In this document: positions 18,797 to 28,690 of the stretch, one piece after another
How positions within the stretch are numbered: the stretch's first letter is position 1
Layout of the letters: every line of letters begins with the position of its first letter
Source of the DNA: Pseudomonadota bacterium
GTDB taxonomy: Bacteria > Pseudomonadota > Alphaproteobacteria > Acetobacterales > Acetobacteraceae
Assembly: GCA_021845595.1 (NCBI GenBank)
Contig: JAJZVV010000003.1
Span: forward strand, 62,001 to 126,000
DNA length: 64,000 nt
Reading direction: 5' to 3'
Notes under the pieces: generated by a model
The model's input: the letters and a program-made list of their open reading frames with translations, nothing else
What the model was told of the DNA's origin: nothing
The model's database searches: none
Translations under genes and position numbers: made by a program

Positions 18797-21388
18797 TTAA
18801 CGGCGGGTTGCCGGGCGCAGCCAGCCGAGCAGAGCGGGCAGGAAGGCGAAAGTGCCGATCAGCGTGCAGAACAGGCTGAGCAGCAGCAGCTTGCCCATGG
18901 ACGCGGTGCCGGGATGGCCGGACAGGGCCAGCGCGCCGAACGCGGAGCCCGTGGTCAGCGCCGAGAACAGCACCGCCCGCGCCGTCGCCGAGCCGAGGAA
19001 CAGGCGCGCGCCGGCCCGCCAGTTCATCACGAAATAGATGTTGAACGAGACGCCGACGCCGAGCAGCAGCGGCAGCGCGATGATGTTGGCGAAGTTCAGC
19101 GGCAGCGGCAGCAGCACCGCGGCCAGCGCCACCAGTAGCGCCGAGACCAGCAGGCTCGCCAGCACCAGCGCCGCATCCACGACGCGCCGCAGCGCCAGGA
19201 GGAGGATGACGGCGATCGCGACCAGCGCGCCGAGCGTGGCGGCGCGGAAGGCGTGCAGGATGGTGGCGCTGGTATCGACGATGGACACCGCCGCGCCACC
19301 GGCCTCCGGCGCGACGCCGCGCACCGCGCTCACCAGCCGGCTCAGCCCGGCGCTGCTGCGGTTCGCCGCGTTGCCCAGAACCTGGATGCGCACCTGTCCC
19401 TGCGCCGTCACCCAGTCCCGCCGGATTTCCGGCGGCAGGTCGGCGAGGGTCACGGGGCGGGCGGAAAGCGCGGTGCGCAGCCCGTCCAGCTCGGCGGGCA
19501 GGAAGCGGGTCAGCGCCGCGTTCATGGCGAGGAGGGTCGGGTCCGGCGCCCCCTCCAGCCGGTGCAGCGCGGCGGCGAGCGGGGCGAGCGCCGCGCCTTG
19601 CGGGCCCTTCGCGACGGCGGGATCGAGCTGGGCCAGGGTCATGCGCAGCGCCTGGCGGATATCGGTCGCGGTGATCGGCTCCGCGCTCGGCGCCGCCGCC
19701 AGGGTGGGCGCGAGAATGGCCGCGGCGTCGGCGATCAGGGCGAGCTTCGCCGTCTGGTCCTCGGGCACGAAGCTGGCCTCGGTCAGCACCTGACCCACCG
19801 GCGCCAGCGCTTTCAGCTTCGGCACCAGCGCCTCGGCGTCCTTGAACGACGGCACCAGGATGTCGATGCCGTACGGGTTGGTGAGCGGGTTGTCGATCAG
19901 GTCGTGCAGGGTGCGCATCGCCTCGGTATCGGCGTTCTTGGTGTGCAGCGGATCGCCGTCGAATTGCAGATGCGGCAGGGCGAACGCGCCGGCGAGCGCG
20001 GCGAGCAGGATGGCGGCCAGCACCGGCAGCCGGGCGCGGCCCAGCGCCGCGTCCGCCGCCAGGCCGCCGGGCAGCCCCACCTCGGCCTGCTCGGCCGGCG
20101 GGCGGAACAGGGTGAGCGCGGCGGGCAGGACGGTGAGGGTGCAGGCGAAGGCGATGATCATGCCGCTGCCGGCGATCAGGCCGAGCTCGGCGACGCCGCG
20201 GAAATCGGTCGGCACGAAGGCATAGAACCCGGCGGCGGTGGCCGTCGCGGCGACCAGGATCTGCGGCCCGACGCGGCGGATCGTCGCCGCCATGGCGGCC
20301 GGCGGATCGCCCAGGCCGAGCCGCATCTCGCGGAAGCGGACGCTGAACTGGATGGCGAAATCGACGGCGATGCCGACGAAGAGGATGGCGAAGGCGACCG
20401 AGATCAGGTTCAGCGTGCCCACCGCCAGGGCGGCGAAGCCGGCGGTGATGCTGAACCCGGCGGCCAGCGTCAGCAGGATCGGCACGATCAGCCGCCAGGA
20501 GCGGACGGCGAGGAACAGCCAGAGCGTGATCAGCGCCACGCTGCCGAGCGTGCCGGCGACCATGCCCTGGGCGACGGTGGCGAATTCCTCGTCGGCCAGC
20601 GCGACCGGGCCGGTGATGCGCACCCGCGCCTGGCCCGTGCGGACGAATTCCAGCCCGGCCGCCGCCCGCCGTACCGCGTCGCTCGCCGCCCGGCCGGGCT
20701 CCAGCGCGCCGTAATCGAGCACCGGCTGGGCCAGGACGAAGCGGTAGCGGCCGGCGAGATCGGCTTCGCTGCCGCTGATCAGGCGCTGCCAGGAGAGCGG
20801 CACCTTGTGGCCGGCGGCGGCGGCGTCGAGCGTCGCGGCGAAGCCCTTGAGCGAGGGCACATAGGGGCCGAGGTCCGCCTCGCCGCGCTGCACGCCGATG
20901 CCGAGCAGCGAGAGCGCCGCGAACAGGCCGCGCGCCGTCGGGTCCGGGGCGAGCTGGCCGAGAAACGGCTGGGCGTCGATCACCCGGTCGAGCAGCGACC
21001 CGAGGTCCTTCTTGTCCAGGAACAGCATGCCCTCGCGGGCGAAATAGGCCGAGGCGTCGGGGCGGCGGACGTCGCGCAGGTGCGCGCTGTCCTGCGCCAG
21101 AGCGCCGGTGAGCGCGGCGGCGGTGGCCTCGGCCTCCTCGGGCAGGTCGGCGTCGATCACCATCACCAGCAGGTCGGTCGATTGCGGGAAAGCGCGATCG
21201 AGCGCGATCTGGCGCTGCCGCCACGGCAGGGTTTCGGCGAACAGCCGGTCGGTGTCGCTGCTCAGCGCCAGGTGGAACACCGCGTAGGTGCCGGCGAGGG
21301 CGGCGAGGGCGAGGGTGGCGAACAGAATCGCGGGCGCGAGGCGCTGGGTGCGCGCCAGCAGCGCGTCGAGACGGAGCGAGAGCGACAT
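18797..21388 (-). CDS. hpnN: Hopanoid transporter HpnN (MMPL/RND family)
   Basis: This 863-residue inner-membrane protein has the two-fold RND layout: one N-terminal membrane helix (about 18-38), a large periplasmic domain (about 40-265), five to six helices (about 270-440), a second periplasmic domain, and a second helix bundle near the C-terminus. The motif GIAVDFAIQFSVRFRE in the first bundle is the MMPL signature; LLLGVGVSFNIYFVMNW is its counterpart in the second. HpnN moves hopanoids from the cytoplasmic to the outer membrane. No other hopanoid gene lies in the window. It diverges from the methyltransferase gene with a 99-base gap. Confidence 0.88.
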   Translation of the reverse strand: MSLSLRLDALLARTQRLAPAILFATLALAALAGTYAVFHLALSSDTDRLFAETLPWRQRQIALDRAFPQSTDLLVMVIDADLPEEAEATAAALTGALAQDSAHLRDVRRPDASAYFAREGMLFLDKKDLGSLLDRVIDAQPFLGQLAPDPTARGLFAALSLLGIGVQRGEADLGPYVPSLKGFAATLDAAAAGHKVPLSWQRLISGSEADLAGRYRFVLAQPVLDYGALEPGRAASDAVRRAAAGLEFVRTGQARVRITGPVALADEEFATVAQGMVAGTLGSVALITLWLFLAVRSWRLIVPILLTLAAGFSITAGFAALAVGTLNLISVAFAILFVGIAVDFAIQFSVRFREMRLGLGDPPAAMAATIRRVGPQILVAATATAAGFYAFVPTDFRGVAELGLIAGSGMIIAFACTLTVLPAALTLFRPPAEQAEVGLPGGLAADAALGRARLPVLAAILLAALAGAFALPHLQFDGDPLHTKNADTEAMRTLHDLIDNPLTNPYGIDILVPSFKDAEALVPKLKALAPVGQVLTEASFVPEDQTAKLALIADAAAILAPTLAAAPSAEPITATDIRQALRMTLAQLDPAVAKGPQGAALAPLAAALHRLEGAPDPTLLAMNAALTRFLPAELDGLRTALSARPVTLADLPPEIRRDWVTAQGQVRIQVLGNAANRSSAGLSRLVSAVRGVAPEAGGAAVSIVDTSATILHAFRAATLGALVAIAVILLLALRRVVDAALVLASLLVSALLVALAAVLLPLPLNFANIIALPLLLGVGVSFNIYFVMNWRAGARLFLGSATARAVLFSALTTGSAFGALALSGHPGTASMGKLLLLSLFCTLIGTFAFLPALLGWLRPATRR

Positions 21389-21487
21389 GGCGCCTGCCTA
21401 ATCGACTTTCCAGCGCCGCACAAACGGCAGAAGCGGTTGACCGGCACCGCGGGTTGCGCCGAATCTCGGCCGGCGAAGGAGGCGCCG

Positions 21488-22618
21488 ATGATGACCGAGC
21501 CCAGCCACGACCCGCTCCGACGGCCGCCGTTCCGGGCGGACCATGTCGGCAGCCTGCTGCGCCCGCCGCGTCTGCGCGAGGCCCGTGCCGCCCGCGCTGC
21601 CGGACGGATCGACGCCGCGGCGCTGCGGGCGGTCGAGGACGAATGCATCCTCGCCGCGATCCGCCAGCAGGAAGCGATCGGCCTGCGCGCCGCCACCGAC
21701 GGCGAATTCCGCCGCGCCTACTGGCATTTCGACTTCGTCGCCGGGCTCGAAGGGGTCGAGCTCTACGAGCCGGAGCAGAAAGTGCAGTTCAAGGGCGCGA
21801 CGCTGCCGCACGCGCTGCGGGTGAACGGGCGCATCGGCTGGCGCCGGCCGGTGATGATCGAGGATTTCCGCTTCGTCGCCGGGCACGTGACGACGGCGAT
21901 GGCGAAGCAGACCATCCCGTCGCCGAGCGTGGTGCATTTCCGCGGCGGGCGGCGCGCCATCGATGCGGCGGTCTATCCCGACCTCGATCAGTTCTTCGCC
22001 GATCTCGGCACCGCCTATCGCGACGCGGTCCACGCCTTCGCCGCCGCCGGCTGCCGCTATCTCCAGCTCGACGAGGTCAACATCGCCTATCTCTGCGACC
22101 CCGAGCAGATCGCCGGCCTGCGCGCGCGCGGCGAGCATGTGGAAGGGCTGCTCGACATCTACGCCGAGATGATCAATCGCGCGATCGCCGACCGGCCGGC
22201 GGACATGGTGGTTTCGATGCATCTCTGCCGCGGCAATTTCCGCTCGACCTGGGCGGCGGCGGGTGGCTACGAGCCGGTGGCCGAGACGCTGTTCAACCGC
22301 ATCGGCGCCGATGCCTATTTCCTCGAATACGACACCGACCGCGCCGGCGGGTTCGAGCCGCTGCGCTTCGTCCCGCGGGGCGAGAAGCGCGTCGTGCTCG
22401 GCCTGGTCACCAGCAAGACCGGCGCGATGGAGGCCAAGGACGAACTCAAGCGCCGCATCGACGAGGCGGCCCGATATCTGCCGCTGGACCAGCTCGCGCT
22501 CAGCCCGCAATGCGGGTTCGCCTCCACCGAGGAGGGAAACCTCCTCACCGAAGCGCAGCAATGGGCCAAGCTGCGCCTGTGCGTGGAGGTGGCGGAGGAG
22601 GTCTGGGGCGGGGTCTAG
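21488..22618 (+). CDS. MetE C-terminal-like methyltransferase (cobalamin-independent methionine synthase family)
   Basis: The 376-residue protein corresponds to the catalytic (C-terminal) barrel of MetE, without the N-terminal half; total MetE is about 750 residues. It starts RADHVGSLLRPPRLREARA, and has QLDEVNIAY, MHLCRGNFR with the zinc ligands His and Cys, EYDTDRAGGFEPLRF, and LSPQCGFASTEEGN with the second zinc Cys. Such short homologues are widespread and may transfer a methyl group from unusual donors or act on other thiols; they cannot be assumed to make methionine with methyl-folate. ATG 21488 follows AAGGAGG by five bases. Its TAG at 22616-22618 lies inside the palindromic repeat that follows. 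Confidence 0.88.
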   Translation: MMTEPSHDPLRRPPFRADHVGSLLRPPRLREARAARAAGRIDAAALRAVEDECILAAIRQQEAIGLRAATDGEFRRAYWHFDFVAGLEGVELYEPEQKVQFKGATLPHALRVNGRIGWRRPVMIEDFRFVAGHVTTAMAKQTIPSPSVVHFRGGRRAIDAAVYPDLDQFFADLGTAYRDAVHAFAAAGCRYLQLDEVNIAYLCDPEQIAGLRARGEHVEGLLDIYAEMINRAIADRPADMVVSMHLCRGNFRSTWAAAGGYEPVAETLFNRIGADAYFLEYDTDRAGGFEPLRFVPRGEKRVVLGLVTSKTGAMEAKDELKRRIDEAARYLPLDQLALSPQCGFASTEEGNLLTEAQQWAKLRLCVEVAEEVWGGV

Positions 22619-22678
22619 AGCAACGTCCGATCAGACTGAACCGCCTCGCGGTCAGTCTGATCGGGCAAAGTTGCTCTA
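22614..22678. repeat. TCTAGAGC-headed palindromic repeat, copy 1
   Basis: An imperfect inverted repeat with arms TAGAGCAAC (22616-22624) and GTTGCTCTA (22670-22678), plus an inner pair CCGATCAGACTGA / TCAGTCTGATCGG around a short GC-rich loop. It could form a long hairpin on either strand. It contains the TAG stop codon of the MetE-like gene. It looks like a REP-type intergenic element; family unknown. Confidence 0.85.
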
Positions 22679-22689
22679 ATCATGTGGTT

Positions 22690-22742
22690 TCTAGAGCACG
22701 ACCGTCCGATCGGATGATTCCATCCGATCGGACCGTGCTCTA
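22690..22742. repeat. TCTAGAGC-headed palindromic repeat, copy 2
   Basis: A second inverted repeat with arms TAGAGCACG (22692-22700) and CGTGCTCTA (22734-22742) and a near-perfect inner stem GTCCGATCGGATG / CATCCGATCGGAC with a four-base loop. It shares the flanking words GGTTTCTAGAGC and CGATC with its neighbours but the sequences of the arms differ, so the hairpin shape is kept rather than the exact bases. Confidence 0.85.
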
Positions 22743-22751
22743 GCCATTATG

Positions 22752-22762
22752 GTTTCTAGAGC
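22752..22762. repeat. Partial third copy of the TCTAGAGC repeat head
   Basis: The words GTTTCTAGAGC recur here after ATTATG, as in the stretch before copy 2 (ATCATGTGGTTTCTAGAGC). The downstream arm is not present; GC-rich unrelated sequence follows. It may be a decayed or truncated third unit. Confidence 0.55.
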
Positions 22763-23060
22763 GCGCCGCGCCGCGGCGTGATCGGCCGGATGCCGCGGAT
22801 GCCTCGCCGCCCGACCGGCGTCCCGCCATGCCGGACGCCGTCCCCCGGTATTTTCCCGAAAACGAGGCGTGGCCCAACGGCTGGCGCCGAGCCAGGCGGC
22901 CCAAAAAAATTGATCTGGATCATGGTTCGAACAATCTGTTTACGGAATATTACCAATCGGTCCGGCGATGGGCCAGGTGGTGGGTGGCGACGGCGGCCTT
23001 CGGGCGGTGCCGAGGGCGCCATCGCCCGGCGGAGCGTCCGGCCCGCAAGGAGGAGCAATC
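22763..23060 (+). promoter_or_regulatory. Gene-free leader with AT-rich patch before the PEP-CTERM gene
   Basis: About 300 bases hold no credible gene. A clearly AT-richer patch at about 22902-22965 (runs of A, then AATATTACC) stands out from the GC-rich surroundings and probably includes the promoter of the PEP-CTERM gene; I see TTGATC at 22910-22915 but no good -10 box at the usual distance. The gene's ribosome site is AAGGAGG around 23048, shortly before ATG 23061. Confidence 0.35.
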
Positions 23061-24719
23061 ATGAGAACCAAACTGGGATTTTCAGCCTGCATGCCGGCCG
23101 GTCTGGCGCTGCCGCTCGCCGTCGGGGCGGCGCTGCTGCCGCACGCGGCGTCGGCGACGCCGATGCTGACCTGGGAGACGGTCGTCAACAACGCGATGAT
23201 CGCACCCACCTCCACCCCCCAGTCGAAGACCGCCTATTATTTCAGCTACAACCAGCCGGCGGTGAACACATCGGGCGAGGTCGCCTTCCGCGCTCGCGCC
23301 AAGCCGATCAGCGGCGGCGGTGGCGGTGGCGGCGGCGGTGGGGGCGGCGGCACGGTGCAGGGCGTCTACACCCGTGACATGGGCCAGACCGGGTCCACCA
23401 TCCAGGTGCTGGCCGACAACAAGGGGACCGTGGTGCCGGCGCCGAACACCACCGGGGCGACGTTCGTGGAGTTCCCCTCGGTGCCGCGCATCGACCAGGG
23501 TTCGAACACGGTCACGTTCCGCGGCCAGTCCCAGCCGGTCTACACGCTGCCCGATGGCACGAAGACCGGCACTTCGGGCGTCTTCACCAATCCCGGCGGG
23601 ACGCTGATCACCGGGGTCAATCAGCTCGGTGACGCCGGCTTCACCCAGTTCCAGGTGCCGAATACCCCGGCGGGCACCGGCTTCGACCAGTTCCCCGGCG
23701 CCCCCGCCTCCGCCGATGGTTCGGCGCTGGTGTTCAAGGGCAACTACACGGTGAACGGCGTCGGCGACACCGGTGTGTTCTACCGCAACACCGCCAGCCC
23801 GACGGCGCCGGTGGTGGCGATCGCGCAGAGCGGCGAGGCCATTCCCGGTGGCGGCGGCGCCACCTTCGGCTCCACCGCGCCGCCCTCCGCAGCGCAGGGC
23901 AAGGTCGTGTTCACCGGCTACAACAACGAGGCGGCGCCGACGGTGGGCGGCATCTATATCGCGCCGCTCACGCCCAGCCCCACGCTCACCCCGCTGGTCA
24001 GCATCGGCCAGGCCGTTCCCGGCGTCGCCGGCCAGACCTTCACCAATTTCGGTGAAGCGCTGTCGTTCGACGGCAAGAATGTCGGCTTCTGGGGCTCGTG
24101 GGGCACCGCGACGATGACCGTGCACATGACCTGCCCGACCGAGGGCAACGCCGCCCGCGCGGCCTACTGCCTGCAGCAATACCCGAACGGGGTGACCCTC
24201 ACCGAGCCGAAAAACCAGGGCATCTTCGTGGTCGACAGCACCACCGGCCAGATCAAGATGATCGCCCAGACCGGCCAGAACGGCTTCACCGACTTCCTGT
24301 CGTGGAACTTCTCCGGCGCCGTGCCGGGGACCAGCACGGACGCGGAGCCGGCGCGCTGGCGCAGCTCGGCCTATGTTTCGTCGGTCGGCGACAACGTCGT
24401 GTTCCTCGGCCAGAAATCGGCGGTCGACGGGCTTTACGCCGGGCTCGATTCGCAGCCGGGCCTGCAGACGCTGCTCGACACCACCTACAGCGGCCAGTCG
24501 GTGGATTCGGCCGCGCCGAGCGGATCGGTGATCTCCTCGATCGGGCTGGAGCGGGACGGCTACCGCAATGGCTGGCTGGCGATCACCGTCAGCATGCTGG
24601 ATCCGGTCACGGCCGAGAGCTGGGCGGGCATCTACGTCGCCAATGTGCCCGAGCCCGGCACGCTGGCGCTGCTCGGCAGCTTCCTCGTCGCCTTCGGTGC
24701 CGCCCGCCGCCGCACTTGA
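23061..24719 (+). CDS. PEP-CTERM anchored secreted protein with NxxGxxAF-type repeats
   Basis: The 552-residue product has a signal peptide (cleavage near ASATP at about residue 33) and ends with a PEP-CTERM sorting signal: VPEPGTL, a hydrophobic stretch and a final Arg-rich tail. Between them lie several copies of a loose repeat of the kind [N/D]xxGxxxF, for example [28 protein letters not shown] and DGKNVGFWG, about 60-90 residues apart, as in choice-of-anchor repeat proteins. A run of 13 glycines (about residues 85-97) interrupts the first repeat. Such proteins are exported, processed by an exosortase and tied to exopolysaccharide or biofilm. No exosortase gene is in the window. The start has AAGGAGG upstream. 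Confidence 0.88.
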   Translation: MRTKLGFSACMPAGLALPLAVGAALLPHAASATPMLTWETVVNNAMIAPTSTPQSKTAYYFSYNQPAVNTSGEVAFRARAKPISGGGGGGGGGGGGGTVQGVYTRDMGQTGSTIQVLADNKGTVVPAPNTTGATFVEFPSVPRIDQGSNTVTFRGQSQPVYTLPDGTKTGTSGVFTNPGGTLITGVNQLGDAGFTQFQVPNTPAGTGFDQFPGAPASADGSALVFKGNYTVNGVGDTGVFYRNTASPTAPVVAIAQSGEAIPGGGGATFGSTAPPSAAQGKVVFTGYNNEAAPTVGGIYIAPLTPSPTLTPLVSIGQAVPGVAGQTFTNFGEALSFDGKNVGFWGSWGTATMTVHMTCPTEGNAARAAYCLQQYPNGVTLTEPKNQGIFVVDSTTGQIKMIAQTGQNGFTDFLSWNFSGAVPGTSTDAEPARWRSSAYVSSVGDNVVFLGQKSAVDGLYAGLDSQPGLQTLLDTTYSGQSVDSAAPSGSVISSIGLERDGYRNGWLAITVSMLDPVTAESWAGIYVANVPEPGTLALLGSFLVAFGAARRRT

Positions 24720-24743
24720 CCGCGCGGCGGCGCACGGTATAAG
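24716..24743 (+). promoter_or_regulatory. Sigma-70-type promoter for the rplU operon
   Basis: TTGACC at 24716-24721 and TATAAG at 24738-24743 are separated by 16 bases. The -35 box overlaps the stop codon of the PEP-CTERM gene. A GC-rich leader of about 90 bases with several possible hairpins follows before rplU, which could bind L21 or slow transcription; that role is speculative. Confidence 0.6.
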
Positions 24744-24831
24744 CGCCCCTTCCTTGGCGGCCGGGGCTCCGGCGGCCCCGGTGTGGCATGCGGATGTTGC
24801 ATGCGCCGGCCGAGTTTTGGGACCAAGATCG

Positions 24832-25146
24832 ATGTTCGCAGTCATCCGCACCGGCGGCAAACAATACCGCGTCACGCCGAACGCCGTGCTCAAGGTCGAG
24901 AAGCTGGAGGCCGAGCCGGGCGGCACGGTCACCTTCACCGACGTGCTCGCCCTCGGCGCGGACGGCAGCCTGACGCTCGGGGCGCCGACCATCCAGGGCG
25001 CCTCCGTCACCGCTACCGTCATCGCCCAGGACCGGCTGGACAAGGTGATCATCTTCAAGAAGCGCCGGCGGCAGAACAGCCGGCGCAAGCAGGGCCATCG
25101 TCAGCACGTCACCGTGCTGCGCGTGGCGGCGATCAACGCGGCCTGA
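24832..25146 (+). CDS. rplU: 50S ribosomal protein L21
   Basis: The 104-residue product binds 23S rRNA in the large subunit. It begins [14 protein letters not shown], the family signature, and has the basic segment [16 protein letters not shown] near residue 75 followed by TVLRV. Length is typical. It heads the operon rplU-rpmA, with the promoter-like TTGACC/TATAAG 89 bases upstream. rpmA follows after 22 bases. Confidence 0.97.
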   Translation: MFAVIRTGGKQYRVTPNAVLKVEKLEAEPGGTVTFTDVLALGADGSLTLGAPTIQGASVTATVIAQDRLDKVIIFKKRRRQNSRRKQGHRQHVTVLRVAAINAA

Positions 25147-25168
25147 GCCCGCGGCAGGAGAGACAGAC

Positions 25169-25441
25169 ATGGCCCACAAGAAAGCCGGCGGCTCCTCGCG
25201 CAACGGGCGCGATACCGAAGGCCGCCGCCTCGGCGTGAAGAAGTCCGGCGGGCAGAGCGTCGTCGCCGGCAACATCATCATCCGCCAGCGCGGCACCAAG
25301 GTGCGCGCCGGGCGCAATGTCGGCGTCGGCCGCGACCATACGCTGTTCGCGCTGGTCGATGGCCGGGTCGAGTTCACGCGCAAGAGCGAGGGGCGCGTGC
25401 ATGTTTCGGTCACCCCGCCGGCCGCCGCCGCCGCCGAATAG
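25169..25441 (+). CDS. rpmA: 50S ribosomal protein L27
   Basis: L27 (90 residues) reaches into the peptidyl-transferase centre with its N-terminal tail. Family hallmarks are [36 protein letters not shown] and [15 protein letters not shown]. The N-terminus has no extra cleavable peptide as in Firmicutes. A Pro-Ala tail closes the protein. A terminator-like hairpin follows about 27 bases downstream. Confidence 0.97.
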   Translation: MAHKKAGGSSRNGRDTEGRRLGVKKSGGQSVVAGNIIIRQRGTKVRAGRNVGVGRDHTLFALVDGRVEFTRKSEGRVHVSVTPPAAAAAE

Positions 25442-27630
<2,189 letters not shown>

Positions 27631-27640
27631 GGGGCGCGGG

Positions 27641-27669
27641 TTTACACGCCGGGAGGCGGCCCTGATACT
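27641..27669 (+). promoter_or_regulatory. Possible sigma-70 promoter before the ABM-domain gene pair
   Basis: TTTACA (27641-27646) and GATACT (27664-27669) are 17 bases apart, just after the proB stop and about 48 bases before the first ABM gene. The boxes match consensus at 5/6 and 4/6 positions. It could give the two inserted genes their own expression. Confidence 0.45.
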
Positions 27670-27716
27670 CGCCGCCGGTGCCGCGGGCATCTTTCATCGA
27701 GGGAGGAAACACGGAC

Positions 27717-28160
27717 ATGCGGAAACTGATTCTCGGGGCGGCGGCGGCGGCGATGCTGGCCGGGGCGCCGATGGCGCGCGCGGCGGTGCATTCGGCGCCC
27801 GCGAGCAAGGAAGTCTACTGGGTGCTCAGCGTCGAGGTCGCGGACGGCAAGCTCGATGATTTCAAGGCGCTGGTGCACAAGATCGTCGCCACCGTGAGCA
27901 AGGCCGAGCCCGGCGCGCTCGAATACGAGTGGAACGTCGGCGCCGACGGCAAGAGCGTGCAGATCGTCGAGCGCTACCGCAACTCCGCTGCCGTGGTCAC
28001 GCACATCAACAATTTCGGCAAGGCCTTCGCCAAGGACTTCCTGGCGCTGGTGAAGCCGACCGCGTTCGTGGTCTATGGCCCGGCCGACGAGGCGGCGAAG
28101 AAGGCGCTCGCCGGGTTCAACCCGGTCTATATGACGACGTTCGACGGTTTCACCCGCTGA
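27717..28160 (+). CDS. Secreted antibiotic-biosynthesis-monooxygenase (ABM) domain protein, copy A
   Basis: The 147-residue product has a signal peptide (cleavage near ARAAV at about residue 23) and one ABM-like ferredoxin-fold domain: VYWVLSVEVADGKLDDFKAL, EPGALEYEW, and VQIVERYRNSAAVVTH. ABM proteins are small oxygenases or haem/quinol-related enzymes, but exported copies have no settled role. ATG 27717 is preceded by GGGAGGA. The next gene is a close paralogue with the same closing string TSFDGFTR/TTFDGFTR, so this is a tandem duplication between proB and proA. Confidence 0.8.
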   Translation: MRKLILGAAAAAMLAGAPMARAAVHSAPASKEVYWVLSVEVADGKLDDFKALVHKIVATVSKAEPGALEYEWNVGADGKSVQIVERYRNSAAVVTHINNFGKAFAKDFLALVKPTAFVVYGPADEAAKKALAGFNPVYMTTFDGFTR

Positions 28161-28171
28161 ACCGGCCGCTG

Positions 28172-28199
28172 CCGGCGCCGCCGCGCATGGCGGCGCCGG
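28172..28199. repeat. Inverted repeat between the two ABM genes
   Basis: Perfect 11-bp arms CCGGCGCCGCC and GGCGGCGCCGG enclose a 6-base loop. There is no T-run, so it is not a standard terminator; it may stabilise the upstream message or reduce read-through. Confidence 0.6.
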
Positions 28200-28233
28200 A
28201 TCCTGGCCGAGGCGGTTTGCCTGCGAGGAACCG

Positions 28234-28680
28234 ATGCGCACACGCATTCTCCGCCTGATCGCCGCTGCCCTGTGGCTCGGCGCCGGCATCGCGCCGGCGG
28301 GCGCGGAGCAGTCCGCGGTCGGCAGCCATGAGGTCTACTGGGTCCGGTTCGCCGAGGTGCAGCCGGAGAAGATGGACGAGTTCAAGGCGCTGATCGGCCG
28401 CCTCGTCGCCACCGTGCGGGCCAACGAGCCCGGCGCGCTGGCGTTCGAATGGCACGTCGCCGATGACGGCCGCACCGTGCAGGTGCTCGAGCGCTACCGC
28501 GATTCCGATGCCGTGGTCGCGCATTTCGCCGATGTCGCCAAGACCTTCGGGCCGAGCTTGAGGGCGTTGAGCCGGACCACCGCGTTCTATGTCTATGGCG
28601 CGCCGAACGAGGCGGTGAAGACGCTTCTCGCCGGGCTGCATCCGACCTATCTGACCAGTTTCGACGGGTTCACGCGCTGA
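28234..28680 (+). CDS. Secreted ABM-domain protein, copy B
   Basis: A 148-residue paralogue of copy A. It has its own signal peptide (RILRLIAAALWLGAGIAPAGA, about residues 4-24) and the same domain with EVYWVRFAEVQPEKMDEFKAL, EPGALAFEW and VQVLERYRDSDAVVAHF. The two copies align over their whole length but differ at many positions, so the duplication is not recent. A GCGAGGAA ribosome site precedes ATG 28234. proA begins 10 bases after its stop. Confidence 0.8.
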   Translation: MRTRILRLIAAALWLGAGIAPAGAEQSAVGSHEVYWVRFAEVQPEKMDEFKALIGRLVATVRANEPGALAFEWHVADDGRTVQVLERYRDSDAVVAHFADVAKTFGPSLRALSRTTAFYVYGAPNEAVKTLLAGLHPTYLTSFDGFTR

Positions 28681-28690
28681 GGCGGATGCC

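Noticed and set aside
21389-21487. Possible SAM or cobalamin riboswitch before the MetE-like gene
   Set aside because: The gap is 99 bases shared with divergent hpnN, and I see no conserved riboswitch boxes.
22756-23058. Minus-strand open frame of 100 codons in the intergenic region
   Set aside because: Pro/Arg-rich, no ribosome site, overlaps the AT-rich promoter patch and the ribosome site of the PEP-CTERM gene; no recognisable domain.
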